A DNA stretch of 64,000 nt, taken from NCBI GenBank assembly GCA_963513935.1, contig OY740768.1:72578877-72642876 (forward strand), given 5' to 3'. The notes beneath the pieces were generated by a model. It was not told the origin of the DNA. It saw only the letters and a program-made list of their open reading frames with translations, and did not search any database. Shown here piece by piece: positions 51,216 through 62,748 of the stretch. Made by a program: the position numbers and the translations under genes. Origin of the DNA: Aphrophora alni (Eukaryota; Arthropoda; Insecta; Hemiptera; Aphrophoridae). Each line of letters starts with the position of its first letter. The first letter of the stretch is position 1.

Positions 51216-53319
51216 AAGTGGTTGTCAAATGAATCTATTTACACAATAAATTAGTCTATAAATATAAAAAGTGGCCCGGCATGTGTGTAACTTATAAGGA
51301 ATATTCAATTTACCATTTCAATACTTATTAAATTTGTGCTCACTTTTATTCAATCAACTAATAATATCAGTTGTGTTCCCAATCTCAACTTAACCTACAC
51401 TTTTGGGTCGTTTATCATTGATAACAGATTATTATAAATATCTCTAAATCGCCTTGATATATTGACCAATACCCATAAAAAATTCAGTAGCTTTCACTCA
51501 AAAAACCCCTGAGACGCATAACTTATTACACAATCCATAAACATAATAGTATGAAAAGCTTGACCGCCGTCATTAAAAACTAAATATTGTTTTTAAAATG
51601 TTTTATACAATTTTTATTTAAAATTTTTATCTATCTTTATAAGAAAAGTAAAATATATTTTTACATTATTTGTCTATTTATTAAGTATTGTGATTTCTAT
51701 AGATTGTTATTGATTGTAATTTCTCATTTTAGTAATACATTTTCCATCCTCAATATTTTTCATCATGAGGTTTCATTTATCCACAGTTTACAGATGTTTA
51801 GTGAAATTTTCGTTAAGGATCTCATTGAGGAACTTTCCCACACCCAACCTAACCTAACCTATATCTCCAAAAAACCTAACCTTCCAAAAAAATAACAACA
51901 AAAAGGCCTTTTTATTACTAAATAAATGGTGTACAAATATTGATTAAACGTCCTTACTCACCCATCCCCCAACCCAAATAAAAACTCAACAAAATTATTC
52001 GTCGTGAAAAGTGCCAGTTGGGTAGTTGTTAGTTTAAATGAACCACCTCTGAAAGAGAAAAATTTGGTTTAAACTTGTTTCACTTCTGCCACAATTTAAA
52101 CTTGCTTCGTCGTCACAGTTTTTGGTATTTGATTAAAATTACGGGGTCAATGTTCATTTTGTATGTTTTGTCAATTATCCATTAAATGTAACATTTTATT
52201 ATTTGCACAAGAGTTTGGGTTGTATATTTAATGAAATTTATACAGTAGATATTGAAAACTTACGTCTTTTATAGTTTACCCCTTTGCCGATTTGATTATT
52301 TTTGACGAAGAATACGTCACACCACTTAAGCCAGGAGTGGAAAATATCGAGAATTACATTTTCATCTAAAGTTTTAAATAGCAAAATTTTATAAACAACA
52401 AAATATGTAGGTTTATAAAATATAAATTTCAACAGACAATAAAACAAATGTTATACATAGAAAACATGAGTACTCTATTGGATAAGCCAGTGCAGTACAA
52501 ACAAGGTAAGAAATAGTCATATATTAAGTCGTTCGGTGCGAGTTAAAATTAGTATATCTCTGGACTCTGAGGTACAACTTTTATAGTTGTCACACTGTAA
52601 TAGTTGTGACATTGTTAAGAAATTTGAATAATCGTATTTGCAATTTTAAAAACTACGTGTTTGTACAAAATGTGTATATGGGTGCTAAACCTGTTCCAAA
52701 GTATTGCAAACGCATTCACGAGAGTAGAGCAGAATATAATGGCAAATCCAACAAGCCAAAATGAACAATGCCAAGTGTCAAAGAATTTACCGACAATGCC
52801 TGAAGGAGTACAGCTGACCTGATATATATATCGGAATGGATGTCATGTAAAAAGTAAAAGGTTTCAAAAATGAAGCAGTGAAGGTTATGGAAGCGGGTAC
52901 CGGTCGAGTTGGACGAGGAAGAGTGTTCGACGTCGCAAATGTATTGGAATTCAGCAAAACGTGGCAAAGCTACAAATTACATCCTCAAAATGTTATTTAA
53001 TGATGAATTTGGAGTTGTGACAGACTGTGGACGTAAATACAGTGACTGTTAAAGTGCTTAACAGCGAGTTTTACATCTAAAGTCCGTTAATTTAGCGTAA
53101 AGTTTACCCAAAAATTTATTGAAACGTTCAATAAATTACGACACTAATAAATATTAAGTTTTTGAGATATTTAGGTGAAATAAAATGGAAGTAAATGACA
53201 TTTGATGTAAACTACGAAGTGTTAAACATATTACTTGTTGTTCCGCTTTATGTAGGAAGGTGCTAAGATACTCATATTGTCTGCAGTTCATATTGTAGAT
53301 TGAAAAATGTAGAATTTCT
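51216..53319. other. AT-rich intron, no gene recognised
   Basis: Contains a three-unit CCTAA tract (51846-51861) and a GC-richer patch at about 52680-53060 with short frames on both strands that I cannot assign. Confidence 0.5.
51846..51861 (+). repeat. Short interstitial (CCTAA)3, insect-telomere-like
   Basis: AACCTAACCTAACCTA, three units of the insect telomere repeat TTAGG in reverse, with another AACCTAACC at 51873-51881. Very short, so chance is possible. Confidence 0.5.
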
Positions 53320-53600
53320 CCCTTAACAATGGTTGTGTATTTTGTAAAGAAGTAAGAACCTTTACAAGAAACGTAAGGTTCAGCTTCATCGAAACGTTTA
53401 ACATATCTGAGAATTTTTGTATCTTGTAAAATTTGGTTTCTTTAATGTTGTCGTCAGTATGTATAAATAAAATATTTATAATTCCAAGTTACGGAAAATG
53501 TATCTACAAAGATACACTTTTTATAAACATATTTATCCTAACTTTTTAACATTCGGTATGGGAGAGAAGGATATTGCCGGAGTAATCATATCTTTAAACG
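53320..53600 (+). repeat. Interspersed repeat family 2, copy 3
   Basis: GTATTTTGTAAAGAAGTAAG with TTTACAAGAAACGTAAGG parallels copy 1. TGTCGTCAGTATGTA, AATTCCAAGTTACGG and GAAGGATATTGCCGGAGTAA parallel copy 2. Confidence 0.7.
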
Positions 53601-55789
53601 TTACTACAGAATACATAAATATGTTACACATTCATTGAAAATTTGCCTATCATTTAAAAGAGTTGTTTTATTATATTTTTTTCTTTTTTTTTCACATAAT
53701 ATTTGTTAAATTTAATGTCGAATTTACTGTTATTTTTATTTCAGCTTAACTCAAAACATTATAGGAATATTTAAATTTGATTAGTTTCAAAGTTAATTTG
53801 CAGCGGTTTGAAACAAATAAATCTCTGCAATGTATTTGGTCAGAAATAGCATAGGTTAAATACAAGCTTATAATTATTAAGGCTATTGGAATCTCGTGAG
53901 AAGTGGTCTTTAACCAGAATCAACGATGGTGTTAGTTAAACTTAACTATTACCTAATACAACAAATTATATCTACTTTGTGTATAATTTTCAGCAATTAT
54001 TTTACTTGTCATTCTATTTACTCCTATTAATTCCTATTATTGACGCATTTTATCTAGTAAATAAATCTTCATAAACTACTTCTATACTGTATTATTTCTT
54101 AAAAATTAAAATTCGATATTGACGTTATTTATAATTTTAAACAGAAGACAAATTTAACGAGGTCTCTATGGAATTTTGTTTACAATTAATTATAAAAACT
54201 TTCTTTTTCCAAGCATTTCTTTTTATGAAACACAAACATAATACTTATTGTGACATAAACACACTTCAAATTTACATGGAGAAAGATCAAAACATGTTTT
54301 TGTTTACCAGCTAAAATAAATTTTTAAAACGTGTGTAGATTTTAGTAACAAACTAAATATTGTTTGTCATTTCATCCGTCGCCTTCCATCGTCCTTCGAT
54401 ATCTTATACAATTTTCATATTCATAAATGTAGACATGAAACAATCTTGACTCATAGATCTTTATTCTGTAATTATTTTATTAAATATTAAAATAATAAAA
54501 ATCTCTTGGGTAAATTCAACAATTATCAACACAATAAATATTTTAGCAACATTCATAAGAAAATAGTTATTAGAGTTGTATTTTTGTTTATTCAATTTTG
54601 TACTTAATTGTAATGACGTATAATTTCATTAGGTTAGACTTGTTTTTGTATGAAAAGATAAATAATACACACTATATAATTGGATTGGTAACAACGATCC
54701 AAACTGACCAAATATGCCCCTTAAAAATAGAGCATTATAATTGGTTTTTGTTTTTGTAAAAATATAGGAAAAATAAAGTTTAAAATAAATTCATCAGTTA
54801 TATAAAACAATAACATTTTATTTTATAGAATACCCAAATTCACGATTGTTAAGAGATTGTAATAAACTTTAAGAATATTTTATTGGTTAAATTAATTAAT
54901 GGTATTTAAAGTAATTACTTTCCAATCGATTCAGGTTTTTTGTAACCGATACTCTACAAAATATTTTTTTTCTATTTTATTCTACCGACATTATTCCAAA
55001 TTATTTGATAAAACCTTATTTGTTGTTGATATTATTTTATTTTATTTTCGATTCCTCTGGCTGAGAGCAGCAGCGTTTTTATTACAATTTATGCTTAAAT
55101 AAATATTATATTTCTAAATACAGATATATTCATTCAAATTATGTTTTTTTTAAAAATATATTTTAATTATTACTTTTTGAATTACTAACAATAGATCGAA
55201 CGTAATTTTAAGTAAGGTACAGACAATATCTTTTAATGATGGTTTATATTTTAAAACAAGTTGTACATATTTAGAATATACTACTTGAAAGTTATTTACA
55301 TCTAAAGTTAGCTCTTGGAGAATAAAATATGTAAATAAACTTTCTCAAAGCTCCAAACGACCTTTCCATCGGCTATTGTCAAAAGTGAAACCAAAATATT
55401 TGCACAGTACTACCACAAATTTGTATGAATTATTATTTTCACAAGTATAAAGTTTATTTTCGAATTTAAACTAAGGGTAGCTACTCCGCCTTAGAGAAAT
55501 GTCATGTATTTAGTTTTAATAACAAATTTAATTTATACATTCATTTCTTGGTGTTCTTATTTAGATTCTACATGTTTATATACAGAAGATAAATAGTCTA
55601 AATAATCCCAGAAAAATGGGAGAGAGGCGATGTGTTTTATCACGTTTCTTCTTTAACATAATTGCAGACGAAGTTATTATAGAAATAAAAGGCTACAGAA
55701 AATCATAGGAAAATAAGGGGGGAGGAAATTGAGGAGGACTTCGAGAGAAACTAGCCTACTTCCAAGAGTACTTTGGAAACAATGATTAG
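53601..55789. other. AT-rich intron, nothing recognised
   Basis: No coding fragment, element end or strong repeat noted. Confidence 0.5.
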
Positions 55790-56365
55790 ATGTTTTGAAA
55801 ATAGTAAGATGTTTAAAGATGGCAGAAACCGAGAACCGAAAAATTAAAGTGACTGTAGTAGGAAAGGACTTCGGAATAGTAGATGAATTCCATCATATAG
55901 GAAGATAAATAACCACCAATAATTTGGTAAGAGGCGATAGAAGACAAAGGATATGAAAGTGTGACCAGTTTTACAATTCTGAAGATTGCAATTTGCTGAT
56001 AGAATTATAGCGAAAGGAGCCAAAATAATGTATATGCAGTGTATTATCAATCTATCAACCAATTTTACCATATGATTAGAGAAGGTTGAATAGCTGTATG
56101 GCAATCAAAAGCAAATTTTTCAATGGTTTGAGCAAATAATGAGGATGGAATATTAAGATTACCTAAAGTAGTACTGGAGAAATAGAAAGGGGAAGAACAC
56201 CTTCATAGGAACCCCACAAACAAAATGAATGGTTCATTTTCAGAAGAATTTGCAAGCCATAGGAATAAAATGGAAACTGGTGGAGTACGAGCTGGTGTTG
56301 AGAGATTGTCGGTAATGGAAAAATGAGGTTGTGCTGTGGTCAAAACATCAACAGATGACGAGTGC
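55790..56365 (+). pseudogene. LINE reverse-transcriptase C-terminal remnant
   Basis: Plus-strand fragments of a non-LTR retrotransposon protein. VTVVGKDFGIVDEFHHIGR and ITTNN (about 55850-55920) match the VDEF.YLG..IT..N signature just after the catalytic domain. QWFEQIMRM (56121-56147) matches W.GH..RM. RLPKVVLE (about 56157-56180) follows in another frame. The last recognisable piece, near 56300-56365, resembles the DR..W......DDE end. Stops and frameshifts are frequent. The polymerase core (YADD box) lies upstream of what survives. It sits about 400 bp upstream of the piggyBac-like element and is independent of it. Confidence 0.72.
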
Positions 56366-56757
56366 GAAGATATCTCACTTTATATGGTTATATTACGTTT
56401 GTGTATTATTCTTGGGTTATTTATACAATTGTATCATTATTTTTGCTATTTTTTTATCGTGGCTATTGTATTCATTGTTTCACTATCCGGAGTTACAACT
56501 ATTGTATTTGAACGAGGATATTGTACAGTCTCATTTGTAAGCCAGTCACATTTTTTATTTAAACTTTTTTCATAAATGTCTGCATAATGGTTATTTAAAA
56601 TATCTATTAGAATTTTTATGTCTGTATGTATCTACAATAATAAAATACATGTCGATAAAATTTGTTATAACGGACAGTATTCGACTGGACAATTTTCCAT
56701 ACAATAATAATACTCCAAATTAATTGATAGGTATAAAATAACAAATTTTCACTTTAT

Positions 56758-58335
56758 CTTTTCATCGGGCGCATAGCGGAGGTTAACTCCGCGCTTGCAC
56801 ATTTTTTGTTTGATAATGTAGAAAACGTGCTTTCGGCAGTCTGCCCTTAACCGTACCTCACGAGCCTCTTTCCAGAAACTGAGTCATGTCCGGTTTTAGC
56901 CACTGTCTCTTTTATTTTCAGTCTGGGGTTGAATTTCGCCAGTGCTTGGAAGTAACCTCCGCGTGTGCCTGATGCGTGGCTGTCAGTGCGGAGCCAACAT
57001 CCGCGTGCGCCCGATCTAGTTACATAAGTAATTGTTTTTGTGCAGTAGTTTTTTGGACAAACTGTTCGGTTTACAACAACTCTGTAGTGTATACAGTGTT
57101 TTATTACCCTTCAAATCTCAATATATTTTTTAGTTTTTAATTTTATTTTATAATGTCATGTTTTGCCCTAGAATCATATTATATTTTGCTAAACATATAT
57201 AAATTTTAAACTTTACAATGGATTCAGTTGAACGTTATAGAATTGATGGACTTTTACGTAGTGTAGAAAGGACTGATTATATAGAAACTCCAAGACCTAC
57301 TGGTAATTGTGTTCGTCAACTTTTTATTGATAGTGATTTAGACGACAAAAGTATTGCTGGGTCTGTGAATGACGACCGTTGAGAAGAAATGGATGTTGAT
57401 GTTCACGATGGACATGAAGAGATCCAACAACAAGAGGAGGAGAGCAATGAATAACAAAGAGAAAATTGTGAGATTGATAATTTTGTTATTGACGATTTTG
57501 ATTACTTAGAAAATCTCCCACTAAATAGACGTCTAAATGATAATATAGTAAAAACGATTGATGGTCTATTACCTTACATTAGCCGAAACAAAGCAATGTT
57601 GTGGAATTTGCACCTAAACACGAATATAAAATTCCTTCGCGAAATATTATAAGAATGAGAGTAGGGTGTGTTCAAGGTATTGCAAAGGATGCGAAAGAAC
57701 CTATCGAAGTTTGGAGTATTAACTTCGCTGATGACATGATTACTGAAATAACACAAAACACTGGATAGTTCAGAACAGATGTGAATATAGCCGTGAGAGA
57801 TGCAAAATAGACGACACCTGATGAATTAAATGTGTTATTGGTATTTTGTATATGGCCGGTGTTATGAAATCGTCCCACCAAATTCTTGAAGATTTATGGA
57901 ACACGTAAGGATTTGGAATTGACTTTTTTAGGTGCGCAATGTCAATAAAAAGGTTCAAGTTTCTTCTAATAGCCATGCGGTTTGATGACATAAGATCAAT
58001 GGAAGACAGACGGATTGTGCATAAGTTAACACCTATACGGGATGTTTGAAGAGTTTGTTGCAAACTGTAAGGAGCACTACAGACTGAATGAGTTCATTAC
58101 AGTCGATGAAATGTTAGATTCATTCCGGGGAAAGTGGAGTTTTGTTTATTGTTTATTATAATGCTAATTCATAATACATTTCAATGCCCTAATATTTTTT
58201 ATTTGCATATTAATACATTCACTTGAACACTTTGTAATTGATAATTATGTTTATAATAATAAATAATGTTTAAACTATTATTTACTTTTATTTTTACAAA
58301 CGCGGAGGTAACCTCTATGTGCGCCTGATGATGGG
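56758..58335 (+). mobile_element. piggyBac-like DNA transposon, internally deleted (1578 bp)
   Basis: The right end reads, inward, CCCATCATCAGGCGCACATA and is flanked by TTAA at 58336-58339. The left end reads CTTTTCATCGGGCGCATAGC and is flanked by TTAT at 56754-56757, a one-base change from TTAA. The two ends align over about 34 bp, including GAGGTT(A)AC(C/T)CCGCG. TTAA target and CCC-start TIRs define the piggyBac superfamily. Inverted and direct subterminal copies of the end motif occur near 56953-56980 and 56989-57015. The left TIR contains a near-palindrome, GCGGAGGTTAACTCCGC. The enclosed transposase is broken, and the length is well short of the ~2.4 kb of a typical complete element. 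Confidence 0.88.
57218..58140 (+). pseudogene. piggyBac-like transposase pseudogene (N-terminal ~half)
   Basis: Begins ATGGATTCAGTTGAACG at 57218 with an acidic N-terminus, as in the family. TGA at 57380-57382 (codon 55) is the first stop and others follow. Later frames contain FRCAMSIKRFKF (about 57927-57963), LLIAMRFDDIRSMEDRR (about 57964-58014), the HKLTPIRD segment and FEEFV..CKEHYRLNEF, then VDEMLDSFRGK (about 58098-58131). The Asp of VDE is the first of the three catalytic Asp residues in the piggyBac DDD transposase. The part with the other two Asp residues and the Cys-rich C-terminus is deleted. At least one frameshift lies at about 58040. It cannot move itself. Confidence 0.9.
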
Positions 58336-58789
58336 TTAATAAAAATAGGTTTTAATCAATTTCATTGAATTTGTTCAAATTTGTCTCGAAATGAATCATA
58401 TTGTTAACTACCTCCACCCAATTTATATATTTATCTAAAATAAAATGAAAACAAAACTTAACTTTAAAATCTTGATGTCACAAATATATATTTTTGTTAT
58501 TTTATGTGGTTACATATCTACGTTTTTTACAGCTCCGTTTATGATATCTTGTGTTGTATTGCACGATATTTTTTTATTTCCATTCTATTTTAAATGTTTT
58601 TATCATATAACAGTGTTGGTGTTTGTCTATAGTGGTGAAAATAATTTGTATTGTCTATTCACTTTATATTACCGTCAAAATTATAAGGTAAAACAACGAA
58701 ATCGGCAATTTTTTATATAACGTAAACCCTATGGGGTTAGACAAAATCTTTTAGACAAATTTAATGAAACACCACTTTCTCGTATATTT

Positions 58790-58985
58790 CAGAGGAGCAT
58801 CCAGACAACTCTTACTTTGACAGAAAAACAGCGCGTGCAATGGAGATAAATACAGAACTGTTGATAAGTTTAGTTGACTAATGACCTGCAATATGGGATG
58901 AATCATTGAATTCATACAAATATAGTAAATTAAAGAAATTGTCATAATGTGCAACGGCGTGTATCCAAGATCTTCCATTGATTAT
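58790..58985 (+). pseudogene. Broken MADF-like DNA-binding domain
   Basis: A plus-strand frame from ATGGAGATAAAT (58850) reads INTELLISLVD, two stops, PAIWDESLNSYKYSKLKKLS, a stop, then CATACIQDLP. The pattern L..LV...P.(L/I)WD.....Y.....K...W..(V/I)...L is that of MADF domains (Adf-1-type factors and the Myb-like proteins of PIF/Harbinger elements). Three in-frame stops make it non-functional. It lies just downstream of the piggyBac-like element but is not part of it (beyond its TIR). Which host gene or element it came from is unclear. Confidence 0.5.
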
Positions 58986-61293
58986 TTTTAATTTTTAGTG
59001 ACGATGATACTAGTACATGATGAGATATGGTTAAACCACAACTTAATAAAAATATGAATGTGAAGAATTATATGTGGACATTGTAACAAGTTAAAGAGGA
59101 TTGGACTCACCCCCCCCCCCCTCCAAAACCGAAAAGTGTAATATTGCGTAGAAAATACAAATTCTATTTCCTAAATCTGTTAGCAATATCCATTAATTTG
59201 CAATACTGGAATTACAAAGCTTATCGGAAATACAAATAGTGAAAGTGGAACTGAAAATTAATGAATGATAAATAAATGTAAAGCAGTCTTTCACACACAT
59301 CAATAAACACAATTCGTTTTTATTGAAGTAATAAAGAAGAGAACTCATTGTGTTTTTTATTCATTAATCGATTTTGTAAGAGATAAAACATAATAATATG
59401 AATATTAGATCACAATATCCTTTAACAATAAGCTATTAAATAAGGCAGAGGATCTTTAATGTTACTCTAATTGTACAGACATAAGGCTATGCAAACATAT
59501 TCCTTAGCAATGCAGTGACTTATTTTGATTAGATATAATGAAGGATATTTTAAATTGAATTTTTCGTTTTGAGTTTACAGAAGAATATTGTTCCTTTGAA
59601 ATTACGCATGAGGGGGTATTTCAGTCTATGTTTATTTTTATAGGCCTACTAGGAAAACCACCACACTTCGGTGTAGCAATATCTTGAAGTTAAAACTAGC
59701 ACCAATAAGTCGTAATAGATTGTTGAACACTCTATTATACGGTTTTATTGCAATAGTCTTGAAAAATAATCAGTTAGATCGTTATTGAGAGTTTTTAATA
59801 ACATTTAGTCTTATCATTAGACTTTAACTGTATGTTATTATGATTGAAGTCACTTTTCTAATGTTTTTTAAATATGTTTTATTTATAAATGTTCATTGTC
59901 ATCCCCTATTTTCCCCAACAATCTAAGGTTCAGAACAAAGTCTTTAATTTAAAAGATTATTAAATGCTTCTCAACGGTTTGTTCGCGAGTAGAATATACT
60001 CATGTGAAAATAATTAATTTTTAAGCTCAACAGAATTTAAAAAAGTTAGATATAAACTGATTCAAGTACATTTGTCTAATTTATCACAACATGCAGTTTT
60101 TTATTCATTAACACTGAGTACGTTTCTAGTCAGACGCTCACGCAGAAGTGCTGATAAATACATAAAGTTGTTTATCTTGAATACCATCACGTCATCCCAA
60201 CATACTTCACACAAACTCTTGACATAAACATTAGATTAAAACATGAAAGCAAAACGCTTGTTGTATATAACGCATTAGCCATATTGCATTTAAATGACGA
60301 GATGCGATTGTCTCACATATTACCAAACTCGTCAAATTTAATCTGCAGTGACGTCAATGATCTATTTTCCTACGTTTCAAATAATTTAACAAATTAACAT
60401 ATTTAGAAACTTTAATTACTAATAGTGTCAACTACATTTAGTGATATAATAAACTGAATACCAATTAAATACAAAACCTCTGGAAACTTAATTTTCATTC
60501 AGCCTTTTAATTAGTGTAGGGCCTAATTACAATTTTATTTTAACAATCACATTGTACGCATTCAATGTTGCGTATAACATAAAACGCATTCCTTAAAGGA
60601 TATATTATGTAATTAATTGACAAATATGTGCATTCTATACAAATAATGAATTCCAATTATTTAGTTTCACAAATAAATTATTTACATGTTATTGTTGACC
60701 TTTATGAATTACAAAAAAACTTATGTAAATTAAACAAATTAGATTCAGCTAAACGTGACAAAATGAGGAGGGATAAACATATTTTAGGATGTTTCATATC
60801 GAGAGACCTGTAAAATTTAACTAAAGAGAAAAAATGTAATGAAAGACATATAAGATATAAAACTAAGGTGAGTTTCCTAGAACTTGGTTTACAAAGTTTA
60901 CAACAGTATTTCAAAACCTACTCAGGAAATATTCATTGATTTTTGCTTTAAACATTGCAGGTTTATGATCCTAACCAATGTGTCAAATAGCACATAAAAT
61001 AATATTAAAGTTTTAAATAATTAAATTCGAAAAAAGTGCAACGAAATATAATCCATAAATCTTATGGAAAAAGTATTGGTAGTTTGCGTTCAATTTTTTT
61101 ATTATTGTCGCCGTTTCATTTTCAACTCTCGAATGGAGTTTTAAATGGATTTTAAAATTTCTTATTAGATAATTATCAATATTTTTTGTTTTGATATTTA
61201 AAGGGTATGTTTAATAAAAATCTGTAAAAATTGTACCATTTCAGAAAATTGTAGTTTTTCGTTCTACTGGACATCTACAATTTGTTTTAATAC
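58986..61293. other. AT-rich intron, nothing recognised
   Basis: Contains a C12-type run near 59110-59121. Short frames at 60628-60914 on both strands are incidental. Confidence 0.5.
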
Positions 61294-61595
61294 TACTTAT
61301 TGAGTATATGTCAACCAATATATTACTTGAGTTGAGATTGTACGTAAATCAAGTTTAAATATTACCCTTAAATTACATCACTTACTGGGTATATGGTGAC
61401 CAACAGCTTATTTGGGCTGAGTTTGGATCTGAACCATCCTTATACATTACACTCACATAATACCTCTTATTGGCTTTATTGCTTGATCGACCAACAGATT
61501 ACTTGGACTGAATTCATACAAGAATCAAGGTTATATATATTTCATTTACGTAACAACACTTATTGGTTATACTGTGGACCAACAGTTTTCTTCTG
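61294..61595 (+). repeat. Diverged ~85-93-bp tandem repeat, 3.4 units
   Basis: ACTTATTGAGTATATGTCAA (61294), ACTTACTGGGTATATGGTGA (61380), CTCTTATTGGCTTTATTGCT (about 61464) and ACTTATTGGTTATACTGTGG (61558) start successive units, each followed by a CCAACA(G) box and, in full units, a TT.CTTG(A/G) box. Periods are 86, about 84 and about 94 bp. The period breaks frame, so apparent peptide repeats (YW.Y..DQQ) are a by-product. Confidence 0.8.
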
Positions 61596-62360
61596 AAGAT
61601 AAAGAGAACATCGTCAAAACTGTAACGTTATGTAATCTTTTTGATACTTGATTTTGAAAAGTTACTATAAGTTTATTATATAGGACATCTTGTTTTGGCG
61701 TCAGCAGAAACACTACTATTTCAAAATCTATATTATAAATATCAATAACCTAAACGACTAAATGGGTATTTTTTCATTTCAATTGGTGATTATTAGTATA
61801 CGATTATGTGATTAGGTAGATTCAACTAACAATATTAGGGGCAAATCCTCATTAAATTCTATGGAGAGATGTTTCAAGCTACTTAGACTAAGAGTGGTTG
61901 ATTATATGCTGAGATTAACATGGTAGATTACAACTGGCCAAACCACGTTTACGTTTTAATTAAAGGTAGGAGGAAATTAATATATATCTCTCAAAAGAAA
62001 AAAAGTATTTATTTATGATAAAGAAATACTAATGTTGCTTCGAATTTAAAATTAATATTTTTAATGTAAAATTTCAATATATTTAAAAGCTCTAGTTGAT
62101 AAAGGCAAACATTCAAAAGTGAAAAGTATAGTAACTAATATAAAATCAAGTATTCAACTTTACTCAAATAAATTGTTATTTAATTTTATCCTTTCTTTTT
62201 TTTATAAATTTCAATATTTACTTGAACCATTACAGAATAAAATAAAACGGTGAAGGAATTAAAGGTATGAATGTAAAAACTACTTGAATTTTCAACGTCG
62301 TAGTAACTTCTTTACATATATTTATTTAAAATTTATATCTTTAAATGGAAAGTTATGTAC
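61596..62360. other. amon: 5' end of the giant intron, donor at 62360
   Basis: AT-rich sequence just downstream of the His exon on the coding strand. The donor reads GCAG|GTACAT, adequate but not perfect. No other feature recognised. Confidence 0.6.
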
Positions 62361-62449
62361 CTGCTATTTTTGAGTCGTAAGCAACTCCAACTCCACAAAC
62401 TCCGTTATCTCTTGCAGCTGCCACTTCGCCTGCACAGCGAGTTCCATGA
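62361..62449 (-). CDS. amon: PC2-type proprotein convertase (amontillado), catalytic-histidine exon
   Basis: An 89-bp internal exon on the minus strand. The acceptor TTTCAG ends at 62450 and the donor GTACAT starts at 62360. It reads T, then 29 codons: [16 protein letters not shown], then [13 protein letters not shown], then G. The first base completes a codon from the preceding exon (NNT, plausibly Ser/Asn of (N)SHGTR). His in HGTRC is the catalytic histidine of the Asp-His-Ser triad of subtilisin/kexin proteases. VCGVGVAY is the strand that follows it. The family is the PC2 neuroendocrine convertase of the regulated secretory pathway, which needs the chaperone 7B2 for activation. The trailing G joins GA at 542 to make Gly. 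The entry intron is phase 2, the exit intron phase 1. The Asp exon upstream is outside the window. Confidence 0.96.
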
Positions 62450-62541
62450 CTGAAACATAGATATATATTTATGAAATTAAATGTTGTCAATTTAACTATG
62501 GGAATTATTTTCTTTCATGTGAGGCTTTGTTATCTTCATTT

Positions 62542-62748
62542 CTAATACTTATTAAAGTGGCATGATGGAATTATTTCACGCAAATTCCATGCCATAAGGA
62601 ATAAGGTACCGCAGGGACAATGACAGTTATTACGCATTGTATGATTCAAGTAGTTCACAACTTCTGCTCTTAGGTAAAAGTGTACGTGGCTGACAACGGT
62701 ATCCACCCACTTTGTCACTATGATGTCAAGAACGTCTTCCACAGACAT
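62542..62748 (-). other. Unassigned 68-codon open frame close to the PC2 exon
   Basis: Minus-strand ATG-to-stop frame beginning MSVEDVLDIIVTKWVD and ending HFNKY, with more balanced codon composition than the neighbouring intron. A CHCPCG motif is in the middle. I do not recognise it. It lies 93 bp upstream of the His exon acceptor and ends in a stop, so it is not a PC2 exon. Probably mobile-element debris or chance. Confidence 0.25.

Noticed and set aside
51587..51895. 102-codon plus-strand frame rich in Ile, Phe and Tyr
   Set aside because: Typical of translated AT-rich DNA; the hydrophobic look is a composition effect, and its C-terminus translates the CCTAA tract.
57574..58063. Minus-strand frames of 60-97 codons
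   Set aside because: Shadows of the plus-strand piggyBac-like transposase pseudogene.
58445..58720. 91-codon frame that looks like a membrane protein
   Set aside because: Hydrophobicity follows from T-rich sequence; no family resemblance and no start context.
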